A DNA stretch of 48,505 bases from Thermoanaerobaculum sp. (GTDB taxonomy: Bacteria > Acidobacteriota > Thermoanaerobaculia > Multivoradales > UBA5704). Below the pieces are notes generated by a model. It was not told the origin of the DNA and ran no database searches. It worked only from the letters and a program-made list of their open reading frames with translations. The translations under genes were made by a program, and so were the position numbers. The stretch covers positions 1 through 48,505 of the forward strand of contig JAJKHS010000019.1 of NCBI GenBank assembly GCA_021154885.1, in the 5' to 3' direction. Numbering within the stretch: the stretch's first letter is position 1; each line of letters opens with the position of its first letter. Positions 17,301-26,278 of the stretch are shown piece after piece.

Positions 17301-20300
17301 CGCCGGCCTGCAACAACTCCTCGTCGGCGAAACGGTGGATCGCGCAGCGGCCGGCGGCGACGTTCGACCACAACTGGTCGACGTTCGCCGCGTCCGGGAA
17401 TCTTCCTGCCATACCGATGACCGCGATGTCCCCCGCCGCTGAGCGCGGCTCTCTCTCGGCGCCCTCCGGCTTCGCCGCAGTCCGCCCCTTTAGGGCCTCC
17501 GATTCGGGGTTCAGGTACTCCGCCAGACTTTGCACCGTCGGATAGGCAAACAGCTCCGCGGTGGTCAGGGGCGGCTGCTGCGTCTGATTAAGCCGGCGCA
17601 GCACCGCCGTCATGAGGAGAGAGTCCCCTCCCACCTCGAAGAAGTTGTCGGAGATGCTCAGTTGCGGGGCACCGAGCGCGTCTTTCCAGACCTTCAGAAT
17701 CCGTTCTTCGGTTTCCGAGCGTGGAAAAAGGACTCTACGCTCCGCCGCGCCCTGTGCCGAGATTTCCTTGGGCAGCGCCGCCAGGTCAACCTTGCCGTTG
17801 GCGGTCAGCGGCAATCTCGAAAGCAGCATGTACTGCTGCGGCACCATGTAGGCCGGAAGCCGGTCGCGCAGAAAGACGGCCAGCTCCTCCGAACGGAAGC
17901 GGCTGACGCTCGCGGGTCCCCGCGCCACGATCACGTGCTGCGGCATGGCGTCCAGGAGCTGAGGCAACTCGCCGTCGCCGGCGGCGGCGAGAGCCGGGTA
18001 GGACTGCACCTCCTCGAACCCGCCCGCCGCCAGGGCTCGCGACCAATCAGCCACGCCCAGGAGCGGGAGACCGGATTCGGCGCGCTCGTCCTCATAGGCC
18101 TCGATCGCCTCGAGATAAGCGACGGTGGCCCACTGCCAAGGGGTGACACGGGTGCCTTCCAGAATCAACAGATAACCGCCCGGCCGCAGCAACTCGCGAA
18201 CGCTGGCGAGAGCCCTGCCGGCGTCGGTCGCATTGTGCAGGACGTTCGCGGCCACGATGAGGTCATAGCTGTGCGGCTGATGGCCTTGACTCTTCGGATC
18301 CTTGTTGATCTCGAAAGTCGAGTAGCGGATGAACGGATAGGCGCCAAACTTTTCTTTCGCTCCGGCGAGAAAGTAATTCGACAGGTCCGTGTACCAGTAC
18401 TCCGTGCGCTCGGCCGGCAGCTCCGGCAGGATGGAGGCCGAGGTGCCCCCAGTGCCGGCGCCGATCTCGAGCGCCCGCAGCCGTGCGTCGCCATCCCAGC
18501 CGCGTACCAGCGCTCTTACGACCGCCGCCGCCACCCGGTTGTGGTGCACGGCGATCGGGCTTCTCTGGTAGAGGGCTTCGGCCAGATCCCACGACCCCTC
18601 CGGAAACAGCAAGGAGAGCGGCGACAGCTCGCCGCTGAGCAAGGGGAGCTCGTTGCGCAGACAGCTCACGACGTAGACCAGAAAACCCCGCAGGCGCTCG
18701 TCGCCGCCGAACTTTTTCTCGAGCTCCGCCAGCTGATGCGCGACGGTGCCGGCAGCCGCGGCCTCCGTGAACGGCCGAGAGCCATCGCCGGCCAGCATCC
18801 TCCGCCAGCGAACGAGGAGGCGCCGGTACTGAGGCCTCACCCGCCCAGCGCTGACCAGCTCGTCGAGGTCGGCATCGAAGCCGTCGAGGGCTCCGAGAGC
18901 CTCCAGGGCCTCGTACATCGCGCGCAGGCTGGCGAGCTCGACCTGCTGCCAAAAGTCGCGGAATGACCGCAGGGCCTCGCGGTCCGCTTCCGCCGTCTGC
19001 CGGCTTCCTGCCTCCGCGACCCGGCGCGACACCTGTTGCAGCTTCGGCTCCGGCACCTCGGAGCGTTCGAAGAGACCGTTGCCCCCGGTGGCCCCGGCCA
19101 CCACGTAGGCGGTCAGCGTGCTCCTCCCTTCCTCCCTGGACAGCTGGACCACGGCGTCGCGGACCTCGGGATGAGATTGAATGCACGCCGCGATCTCTCC
19201 CAGCTCCACGCGGTAGCCCCGCACCTTGACCTGAAAGTCGTCACGGCCGAGGAACTCGATGTTGCCGTCGCAGTGGAACCGTCCCAAGTCGCCGGTCGAG
19301 TACAGGCGCTCGCCGGTCGCCGGATGGAGCAGGAACTGTTTGCTGGTTTTCTCCGGATCCTTCCAGTAGCCCAGAGCGACGCCGAGCCCACCGATGTAAA
19401 TGTCCCCCGCCACCAGATCGGGACACGGCTCGAGATTGCGGTTCAGCACGTACATGTGCTGATTCGGGAGCGCCTTGCCGTAGGGGATGCTGTCCCACTG
19501 CGGGTCGATGGCTTCGATCGGGTGATAGATCGACCAGATGGAGCCTTCGGTCGCACCGCCGAGGCTCACGACGTGCGCTCCCGGGAACTGCAGCCTGACG
19601 CGATTCGGCAGCTGCACCGGAATCCAATCCCCGCTCAGCCACACGAGGCGCAAGGCACAGGGGGGGCCGGCCGGTCGCGACTCCAGCGCGTCGGCGAGCA
19701 AACCCATCAGAGGGGGAGCGGAGCTCCACAAGGTCACCTTCCAGCGCCGGATCAGAGTCTCCCAGTGATCCGGATCTCGCGCCAGGTCCGCATCGGGCAG
19801 GACGATCGCGCCACCCGCCGCCAGCAGCCCGAAGATGTCGTAGACCGACAGGTCGAACGTCAGCTCCGAGACCGCCAGGACCCTGTCTTCCTCTCCCACG
19901 CCGAACAGGCGGTTCATGTGGACGACCGTGTTCATGGCGCCCCGGTGATCGATCATCACGCCCTTGGGCGTTCCCGTGGAGCCCGAGGTGAAGATCACGT
20001 ACGCGAGATCGCTCGCCGTCTGCCGGAAGGCGGGAACCGCCGTCAGCCGCTCGAGATCGCGGCGCGCCTCGACCTCGATCCGTTCGACCCCCTCCGGCCA
20101 CGCGAGCTCCCGGTTCAGGCTGCCCGAAGTGATCGCGATCCGCGCCTCGCCCTGCTCCAGCAGCTGATGGCGCCGCATCGCCGGCCAGCGCGGATCGATG
20201 GGCAGGTACGCGGCTCCCGACATGAGCACGCCCAGCACCGCGACGATCTGCTCCCAACCCTTCGGCAGGACGACCGCCACCAGCTGGTTGGGTTCCACCC

Positions 20301-22038
20301 CCTTCGCGAGCAGCTGCCCGGCCACCTCATGGCTGTGCGCCAGCAACTCACCGTAGGTCATCTCGCCGGCGCCCGAAGCCACCGCCAATCGCTCCGGATG
20401 GATCAGGGCCCGCGCGATGAACGGCGCGTGCAGGCACTCGCCGGGCACCGCCGCCGTGTCGTCGACGGCCTCCCGCATCCGCCGCTGCGCCGGCGGGAGC
20501 GCGACGCCTGCGGTGCGCTCCCAGGTGTCCGCAGAGCCGGCCAGGGCTTCGAGGAGCTCCATCTCGGCGCCGAACATGTCGTCCAGAACCCCTGGATGGA
20601 AGGCCTCGTCGACGGCGTCCCAGTTGATCACCAGATCGCCGCTGACCTCGAAGATCTGGTAGTCGAGCAGCACCTGCGGCGTCTGGGTGATGCCGTACGC
20701 CATGGTGCCGAAGCGTTCCCAGGCGCCAGCGTCCTCGCTGCGCCTGCCGTCGAGCATCAGTGTGCTGGTGAACACCACCGGCAGCAGCGCCCTCTGCTGG
20801 GCATTGCGCCGCTTCGCCAGCTCCCGCAGCACTTCCACCGCACTCACCTCGCGATACTCGAAATCCTTGAGGAACTGCTCCTGGATGGCCTGCGCCCGGG
20901 CCAGGAAGGTGCTCCCCTTCCGGCCGTCGACCTCCAGCACCATCAGGTTGGTGAAGTCGCCGACGATGGCGGGCACCTCGTCGTGCATGGGGAGGCGGTT
21001 GAACAGCGTCAGGTTGAGGCTGTAGTGAGGGCTCTTGGCCCACCGGTTCAGCACCTCGGCGAACGCCGCGAGCAACAGGCTCGCGAGCGTCAGCCCGGAC
21101 TCGCGAGCCCGGCTCTTGATCGCCTCCCAGGACTGCGCGGGAAGGCGGAAACGCCGCCGGGTGAACCGGTGGCTGCGGCCCCGTTCGAGCTGGCTGAGGA
21201 CCGGCAGCTGCGGCGCCGGCGGCAGGGCGTCGAGCCTCTCCCACCAATACTGCCTGGCGAGCTGATGGGAAGGGAGCGCCTTGAGGGCGGCTTCGGCCAG
21301 CACATAGTCGCGAAAGGAGAGGCTCGGCACGCTGACCGAATACCCCTGGTCTTCATAAAAACCGTACCATTGCTTGAAGATGATCAGCATGCTCCAAGCG
21401 TCCAGCACCAGAAAGTCCAGGCTGACGCACAGCCGCGAATGGCCGGCGGCGACATGGATCAGCCGGATATCGAAGAGCGGCCAACGTTCGCTGGCGAAAA
21501 CCCGATGCGACATTTCCCCGCGCATCCGGCTGAGCTCAGCCTCCCGCCGGGCCGGGTCCGCGTCCCGCAGATCCAGGAGCGCAATCTCATAGTCCGCAAC
21601 GGCGGCAAGGATGCGCTGCCGGCCGTTGACATCGATCACCGCGCGCAGCATGCCGTGGAGCGCCACGACCTTGCGGAAGGCCGCGGACAGCCGGTCCGCC
21701 GCCAGCTCGGCGCACTCGAACTCGAAGTAGATGTGACTGGAGACGCCACCGAGCTCGACGTGACTGCTGCGCCCGATCCAGTAGGCATGCTGGACGTCGT
21801 TCAAGGGAAAGGGCTCGTGCCAGCTCTCAGGGTCCGGGACGATCTGCGGCAGCTCGAGCTGCTGGCGGCCGGCGGTCTGAGCCGCCTGGAGCCCGAGAAT
21901 CAAGGCCTCTTTGTGACGGCCGATCTCCTCTTGCAGCTCAGGGCTCAGCGCACCGACCGGCGCGTTCACCACGAGCTTGCCATCCCGCAGCTCGATCCTG
22001 ACTTTCAGCGCCGACAGCTTCGACAACAGGCTCTGCAT
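14380..22038 (-). CDS. Hybrid NRPS-PKS subunit: docking-Cy-A(MT)-T-KS-AT-T
   Basis: This is a 2,552-residue megasynthase. It opens with a TubC-type docking domain (1-50). The heterocyclisation domain follows (about 75-500) with an intact DxxxxDxxS motif (Asp208, Asp213, Ser216). The A domain (about 535-1420) is interrupted after its A8 region by a SAM methyltransferase (about 1020-1375, motif EIGAGTGGT at 1191-1199). A T domain (Ser1473) precedes a KS (about 1535-1965; Cys1708, His1845, His1885), an AT (about 2055-2345; GHSLGE with Ser2153, AFHS at 2251-2254, the malonyl type) and a final T domain (Ser2490). The A code reads DLYSWSLIWK, close to cysteine codes. Predicted role: add and cyclise Cys to a thiazoline, methylate, then extend with malonate. 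The start ATG 22038 shares one base with the previous stop (TGATG) and follows GGGAG by about 8 bases; a longer frame to 22200 only overlaps the upstream gene. Confidence 0.95.
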   Translation of the reverse strand: MQSLLSKLSALKVRIELRDGKLVVNAPVGALSPELQEEIGRHKEALILGLQAAQTAGRQQLELPQIVPDPESWHEPFPLNDVQHAYWIGRSSHVELGGVSSHIYFEFECAELAADRLSAAFRKVVALHGMLRAVIDVNGRQRILAAVADYEIALLDLRDADPARREAELSRMRGEMSHRVFASERWPLFDIRLIHVAAGHSRLCVSLDFLVLDAWSMLIIFKQWYGFYEDQGYSVSVPSLSFRDYVLAEAALKALPSHQLARQYWWERLDALPPAPQLPVLSQLERGRSHRFTRRRFRLPAQSWEAIKSRARESGLTLASLLLAAFAEVLNRWAKSPHYSLNLTLFNRLPMHDEVPAIVGDFTNLMVLEVDGRKGSTFLARAQAIQEQFLKDFEYREVSAVEVLRELAKRRNAQQRALLPVVFTSTLMLDGRRSEDAGAWERFGTMAYGITQTPQVLLDYQIFEVSGDLVINWDAVDEAFHPGVLDDMFGAEMELLEALAGSADTWERTAGVALPPAQRRMREAVDDTAAVPGECLHAPFIARALIHPERLAVASGAGEMTYGELLAHSHEVAGQLLAKGVEPNQLVAVVLPKGWEQIVAVLGVLMSGAAYLPIDPRWPAMRRHQLLEQGEARIAITSGSLNRELAWPEGVERIEVEARRDLERLTAVPAFRQTASDLAYVIFTSGSTGTPKGVMIDHRGAMNTVVHMNRLFGVGEEDRVLAVSELTFDLSVYDIFGLLAAGGAIVLPDADLARDPDHWETLIRRWKVTLWSSAPPLMGLLADALESRPAGPPCALRLVWLSGDWIPVQLPNRVRLQFPGAHVVSLGGATEGSIWSIYHPIEAIDPQWDSIPYGKALPNQHMYVLNRNLEPCPDLVAGDIYIGGLGVALGYWKDPEKTSKQFLLHPATGERLYSTGDLGRFHCDGNIEFLGRDDFQVKVRGYRVELGEIAACIQSHPEVRDAVVQLSREEGRSTLTAYVVAGATGGNGLFERSEVPEPKLQQVSRRVAEAGSRQTAEADREALRSFRDFWQQVELASLRAMYEALEALGALDGFDADLDELVSAGRVRPQYRRLLVRWRRMLAGDGSRPFTEAAAAGTVAHQLAELEKKFGGDERLRGFLVYVVSCLRNELPLLSGELSPLSLLFPEGSWDLAEALYQRSPIAVHHNRVAAAVVRALVRGWDGDARLRALEIGAGTGGTSASILPELPAERTEYWYTDLSNYFLAGAKEKFGAYPFIRYSTFEINKDPKSQGHQPHSYDLIVAANVLHNATDAGRALASVRELLRPGGYLLILEGTRVTPWQWATVAYLEAIEAYEDERAESGLPLLGVADWSRALAAGGFEEVQSYPALAAAGDGELPQLLDAMPQHVIVARGPASVSRFRSEELAVFLRDRLPAYMVPQQYMLLSRLPLTANGKVDLAALPKEISAQGAAERRVLFPRSETEERILKVWKDALGAPQLSISDNFFEVGGDSLLMTAVLRRLNQTQQPPLTTAELFAYPTVQSLAEYLNPESEALKGRTAAKPEGAEREPRSAAGDIAVIGMAGRFPDAANVDQLWSNVAAGRCAIHRFADEELLQAGVSPTELAQENYVKAGVVLEDIELFDAAYFGFTPLEAEIMDPQQRFLLECAVEALDHAGYASEQHAGRIGAFLGKGTSRYLLEHVLQHPEIIQRLGLMSILNVNEKDYAATLVSYKLNLTGPSLNINTACSTSLVAVHAACQSLLNEECEIALAGGVSFVSTLKRSGYLYEEGHITSPDGLCRAFSDDANGCVFGNGVGIVVLKPLAAALRDRDTIHAVIKGSAINNDGSRKMGFSAPGLHGQAEVIASALARAGAGTETIGLLEAHGTGTNLGDPIEFGALRKVFGGPRPDGSRCALGSIKTNTGHLDSAAGVAGLIKVIEALKHRQLPPTLHVSVPNRKINFADSPFYLGSQPADWPAAATPRRAGVSSFGVGGTNAHVVVEEAPAMAGGRTPGGAQLLVLAAKSPRSLRQMMGELSEELGRRPELSLEDVAFTLQVGRNTHKYRTYLVCDSLTAAANELAGNRLPIVGQNDGQSPAVAFLFPGQGAQRRGATRDLYESQPGFRAGLDECADLVRRYSGEDIRDRLYSQRPDDPGLDIDQTAIAQPLLFAVEYALARFWESLGIRPVAMLGHSLGEYVAACLAGVFSLEEVLSLIVVRGQLLQSLEPGRMLAVSCGEARIRAFVEGSACSLAAVNGPAQCVISGAGDEIGALELRLAAAEIASRPLRTSRAFHSSMVEPILDTYEQCVAAVERRRPAIPFLSNVSGTWITDEQATSPAYWARHLRETVRFGEGIEELLRLGNCFLLEVGPGHALTTLVKRGAASAQTQVLPTLGYDRGLAGERRAVLDGIGQLWRNGVEIDWTALYDNRQPGRVPLPTYAFERKRFWIEKRGFGNIPAPAEADGEQEVESGPTSFDEPVEVVLHARPELRSEYAAPGNATEVRLVEIWQSFLGIEGIGVRDNFFELGGDSLLAARVYAHIKKELDVELPMGKMYEFATIRRIYLLIVTSNDPGTIDALSEEELDELLAVMES

Positions 22039-25000
22039 CACGTTCTCCCAGAAATTGCGGGGGCAGGCTCCAGGGCGGGCTCGGCATCGCTCAGCAGCGC
22101 GCACCAGCCGTCGACCAGCGGCTCGGTCAGAAAGCTGTGGTGGGTGCCCGGCACGCGCATGCAGCGCACCCGTCCACGGGTGAGCCCACGCCATCCCCAA
22201 TCGTTCTCGTGCCGGTGCGGATGCGACGAGAACTCCTCGACGACATCCTTCTCCACCCGTACGACCGTCAGATCCGCGGCGACGGGACTCGGCACATAGC
22301 GGCTGCCCGCAAGAATCAGGTCTCTGAAAATTTGAAAATTCGCCAGCAACGACTCGAGGTCGAGCGCGGGCGCCTGGCCGTTCAAGAGCAACGCCGACGC
22401 CTGCCGCAGCTGCTCGGCGAGCGGCAGGCCGGCCAGCTCGAGACCCTGCAGGCGCTCGATGGGAAGCCCGAGCGCCAGATCGTCCAGGAACCAGGCCAGG
22501 AGCCGCTCGTCGCTCAGCTCACCGTGATCGACGGGCGCCGGCCCGTCCAGGAGGAACAGCTGCTTGACCCGCTCCCCTGCCGCCTCGAGCTGCGCCGCCA
22601 TCTCGAAGGCGATCATCGCCCCCGACGACCAGCCGCCGAGCGAGTAAGGGCCGCCGGGCTGCACCTGCCGCAGCTCCGCGACGTAGCTTCCGGCCAGTTC
22701 GACGATGTCCTGCCGGTGGCGGGCCTCGCCGGGCCCGCCGAGGCCCGCGATGGCCTGGATACCGTAGAGCGGCCGGTCGAGCAACCTGCCGAGACGGGAG
22801 TAGGTCATCACCGATCCCCCGGCCGGATGGACCAGGAACAACGGCCCGCCCGCGCCCCTGGCATCGATCGGCACGATCCGCCCCCCATCCTTTCTTGCCG
22901 TACCGTCCGCGATGCCGCCCGCCAGCTCGCGGATGGTTCGCGCCCGCCACATGTCGCTCAGGGAGTACGAGGTGCCGAGCTCCTCCTTGATCAGGGCGAA
23001 GATTCGGATGGCGTCGAAGGACTGCCCGCCGAGCTCGAAAAAGTCGTCGGTGACGCCGACCGGAGAAACGCCCAGGATGCGTTCCCAGATCGCCTGCAGC
23101 CGGCTCTCGATGGGACCGGCCGGCGCCACGGGCTCCCTTCTCTCCGCCCCCCCAGCCCGATTCTCGGAGCCTTCGGCGAGCTGCGCTTGCAACAAGGCCT
23201 TGCGGTCGACCTTCCCGTTGCCGGTCAACGGCAGCTGCGCCAGCACCCGCCAGACGGTGGGCACCATATAGGCGGGCAGCCGGCTCTGGAGAAAGGCCTG
23301 CAACGCCTTGACGTCGACTTGGGAGACGCCCGCGGGGACGATGCAGGCCACCAGCTTGCGGAGGCTGCCGAGCGGCGATTCCTGAACGGCGACCACGGCT
23401 TCCCTGACGGCCTGATGCTCCGCCAGCACCGCCTCGATCTCCCCGAGCTCGATGCGGTGCCCCTGAATTTTCACCTGAAAATCGGCGCGGCCCAGCCACT
23501 CGATACAGCCGCCCGGCAGATACCGCCCCAGATCGCCGGTGCGATAGCGCCGCTCGCCGGTCAGCGGGTCGGGCTCGAAGCTGCGGGCCGTCTTCTCCGC
23601 GTCCTGCCAGTAGCCTTTGGCGAGACCCACGCCGCCGATCAAAAGCTCGCCGGGAACCCAGGTCGGACAGGGACGGCCGTTGCGGTCACGGACCTCCCAG
23701 GTCTGATTGACCATGGGATAGCCGTAGGGGATCGTCGCCCAGCCGGGATCGACCTCCCCAATCGGATAGAAAATCGACCAGATCGACCCTTCGGTGCCAC
23801 CGCCCAGGCTCACCAGCTCGGTGTTGGGAGCCACCTGCCGGATCGCCGCCGGCAGATCGAGGGGAATCTTGTCGCCGCTGAGCATCACCAGGCGCAGCGA
23901 AGGCAGGCTGGCTCCCCGCCGCTGCGCGGCCTCGACCAGCAGGCTCATCAGCGCCGGAACGGAGCTCCAGAGAGTGATCCTCTCGCTCACCACCCGTTCA
24001 AGCCAATGCGTGGGATCGAGCGCTGAATCGGCATCGGGATAGACGAGGCAAGCTCCCGCGGCTACGGTCCCGAAAAGGTCGTAGACCGAGAGGTCAAAGT
24101 TGAAGGCCGAGACTCCGAAAATCCGGTCGGCCGGGCCGACGCCGAACCTCTCGTTGATGTCGACGATCGTATTCCAGGCGCCTCGATGATCGATCATCAC
24201 TCCCTTGGGCCTGCCGGTCGAACCCGAGGTATAGATGACGTACGCGAGGTCCAGATCGCTCGCGGCCGGCGAGACCTCCCCTGGCGCGCTCGACCGGCCG
24301 GCATTCAGCGCCGGATAAGAAACGGCGAGCGGCGTCACCCTCTCAGGCCACGCGATTGACTCCCGATAGCGAGATTGAGTCAGCGCCACCGTCGCCCCCG
24401 CCTCTCCCAGCAGCAGCGCGAGACGTTCCGCCGGTAGACGGGGGTCGATCGGGACATAAGCCGCCCCCGTCTGCAGAACCGCCATGACCGCGGCCAAAAC
24501 TTCCTGCCCGCGGTCCATGAGCACGGGCACGAGGTCGCCTCTGCCCACACCCGACGCCGCAAGCTCGGCCGCGAGAGAGGCGCTCCACGTCGCGAGGTCC
24601 CGGTAGGACAGCACTTCCGGGGCGCTGACCAAAACTGCGTCGTCTCCCCGAGTCGCAGCCTGCTCGCCGAGGGGTTCGTGCAACAGGCGGCTCGCCACTC
24701 TCCGGGCAGTCTGGTTGCGCTCCCGCCGTTCACTCAGATCTTTGGCGCTCACCAAGTCGAAATCCCGTCGAAACCAAGCCTCCCCATCGCTCGCCAGCCG
24801 CTGCAACAATCCCTGGTAGGCCTCCCACATGGCCTCGATCATGCCGTCAGGGAAGAACTCCTCCAGCAGGTCCCACACATAGTGGAGGCTGCCATCCGCA
24901 AGCTCGAAGAACTGATGATCGAGAAGCGTCTGAGAGGTCTCGAGAACCGAGAAATCCGCCTTCCGATAGGGTTTGATGAACAGTCCGCTGCCGACGACGA

Positions 25001-26261
25001 AGGGGCTGGGAGCCGATCCGAACGAGCCCTTCAATCGGTTGAGCTCCTGAAGGACGCGCATGCCTCCGAGCTCGAGGTGCCTCAAGTCCTCCAGGACCTG
25101 GCTTTGAATCCTCCGCGCGTTGTCGGCGAAGGGCGCCGCCGACTCGAGCTTGACCTCAAGCGGATAAAGCGAGGCAAAGTTGCCCAACATCCGGGTGAAA
25201 TCGGGGTGCAGCTCGGCAAAGCGGCGGGTCATCATCTGGCTGAGGATGAAATGATCCGAGTTGCTCCACGTCGCGACGACGTAGGAGTAGGCCGCGATGA
25301 GAGCGTTCGACGGCGTGAGCCCCAGCGCGCTTGCGTGGCTCTTGAAAGCCGCCCAAGGACCGCTCTCCAACGCTCCCGAGCGACCTCTGAGGCGTGAACG
25401 GCAGCGCCGGTTGAGACCCGCTTTCTGAGGCAGGCTTGGAGGGGGTGGAAGCCCTGGGAGGCGGGAGAACCAGTAGCTCCTCGCCGCCTCACCCGCGGCC
25501 GATGCGGCCAACCGCTCCAGGGCGAGCACCGCATCCCGGAACGACAGCTCGAGCGGGGCGTTGCTGACCTCCGGGCTGCGATAGTAGGTTTCGACCTCCG
25601 TCAGGAGCTGGTTGGCGCCGAAACCGTCGATGAAAAAATTGTTGTGATTGTAATGGATTCGCGCCCTCTCCTCCCCGCCCTCCCGCCATAGCGAGACCCT
25701 CAGGTCGAGCCAGGGCCAGGAGTCGAGCCGCAACTCCCGCCGCATCATCTCTTCGCGCACGCTCGCGCGCAGAGCAGCCGCGTCGCCGGAGGGCAGGTTG
25801 CGCCCGTCGTAAACCTTGCATTTGATCTGTGGCGCCTCCTGCAGCAGCTCCAGCTCTATGTCGCCGTTTACAATACAGAGCTCGCGGCGGCGCCGCCGCA
25901 AGGCCTTGTTCCACGCGGCCTCATAGGCTGAGACGTCGAACGCGCCGCGCTCGAGCTCCATGTACAAATGCGGCCTGACGTGATACTCCATGTACGGATC
26001 GTTCGCGATGTAAAACCCCAACTGCAAGTCCGACAGAGGAAAGGGAACGAGATCGCCCAGGGGGTCCGCGGTGACGCGCGGCGTCTCCCCTTTCTGCTCT
26101 TGAAGCCGGCGGAGGATCTCGTCCCGGCTCGCCACGATCCGGCTCCGCAGCTCACCCGTCAGCACGCCCTTGGCGGCGCTCATCTTCAACTGTCCATTCT
26201 CCACAGCCAGCTTGACGCCGAGCTGCGCGAGGGCCTGCAAAAGCTGTGTCGCCTCGTCCAT
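22038..26261 (-). CDS. NRPS subunit: docking-(Cy-like)-A-T-thioesterase
   Basis: This 1,407-residue subunit begins with a TubC-type docking domain (1-52). A condensation-superfamily domain of the heterocyclisation branch follows (about 70-500): it has the branch's TSQTLLDHQ and MLGNFAS motifs, but the catalytic DxxxxDxxS reads NxxxxDxxG (Asn207, Asp212, Gly215). The A domain (about 525-1025) reads DLYSMSLIWK, close to cysteine codes but with Ser for Asn at position 278. The T domain has Ser1081 in GGQS. A type-I thioesterase (about 1128-1395) has GWSSG with Ser1212, Asp1239 and His1374 or His1375. Expected role: load a Cys-like residue, join or cyclise it, and release a chain. A chain-releasing domain in the second megasynthase gene is out of order for strict colinearity. 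It starts 17 bases after the PKS stop and overlaps the next gene. Confidence 0.93.
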   Translation of the reverse strand: MDEATQLLQALAQLGVKLAVENGQLKMSAAKGVLTGELRSRIVASRDEILRRLQEQKGETPRVTADPLGDLVPFPLSDLQLGFYIANDPYMEYHVRPHLYMELERGAFDVSAYEAAWNKALRRRRRELCIVNGDIELELLQEAPQIKCKVYDGRNLPSGDAAALRASVREEMMRRELRLDSWPWLDLRVSLWREGGEERARIHYNHNNFFIDGFGANQLLTEVETYYRSPEVSNAPLELSFRDAVLALERLAASAAGEAARSYWFSRLPGLPPPPSLPQKAGLNRRCRSRLRGRSGALESGPWAAFKSHASALGLTPSNALIAAYSYVVATWSNSDHFILSQMMTRRFAELHPDFTRMLGNFASLYPLEVKLESAAPFADNARRIQSQVLEDLRHLELGGMRVLQELNRLKGSFGSAPSPFVVGSGLFIKPYRKADFSVLETSQTLLDHQFFELADGSLHYVWDLLEEFFPDGMIEAMWEAYQGLLQRLASDGEAWFRRDFDLVSAKDLSERRERNQTARRVASRLLHEPLGEQAATRGDDAVLVSAPEVLSYRDLATWSASLAAELAASGVGRGDLVPVLMDRGQEVLAAVMAVLQTGAAYVPIDPRLPAERLALLLGEAGATVALTQSRYRESIAWPERVTPLAVSYPALNAGRSSAPGEVSPAASDLDLAYVIYTSGSTGRPKGVMIDHRGAWNTIVDINERFGVGPADRIFGVSAFNFDLSVYDLFGTVAAGACLVYPDADSALDPTHWLERVVSERITLWSSVPALMSLLVEAAQRRGASLPSLRLVMLSGDKIPLDLPAAIRQVAPNTELVSLGGGTEGSIWSIFYPIGEVDPGWATIPYGYPMVNQTWEVRDRNGRPCPTWVPGELLIGGVGLAKGYWQDAEKTARSFEPDPLTGERRYRTGDLGRYLPGGCIEWLGRADFQVKIQGHRIELGEIEAVLAEHQAVREAVVAVQESPLGSLRKLVACIVPAGVSQVDVKALQAFLQSRLPAYMVPTVWRVLAQLPLTGNGKVDRKALLQAQLAEGSENRAGGAERREPVAPAGPIESRLQAIWERILGVSPVGVTDDFFELGGQSFDAIRIFALIKEELGTSYSLSDMWRARTIRELAGGIADGTARKDGGRIVPIDARGAGGPLFLVHPAGGSVMTYSRLGRLLDRPLYGIQAIAGLGGPGEARHRQDIVELAGSYVAELRQVQPGGPYSLGGWSSGAMIAFEMAAQLEAAGERVKQLFLLDGPAPVDHGELSDERLLAWFLDDLALGLPIERLQGLELAGLPLAEQLRQASALLLNGQAPALDLESLLANFQIFRDLILAGSRYVPSPVAADLTVVRVEKDVVEEFSSHPHRHENDWGWRGLTRGRVRCMRVPGTHHSFLTEPLVDGWCALLSDAEPALEPAPAISGRT

Positions 26262-26278
26262 GATTCTCAGCGGTCCCT

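Noticed and set aside
19036-22299. A 1,087-codon open frame on the plus strand opposite the hybrid subunit
   Set aside because: It mirrors the codon pattern of the minus-strand megasynthase, is rich in Arg/Pro/His/Gln without any domain, and its opposite strand encodes clear Cy and A domains.
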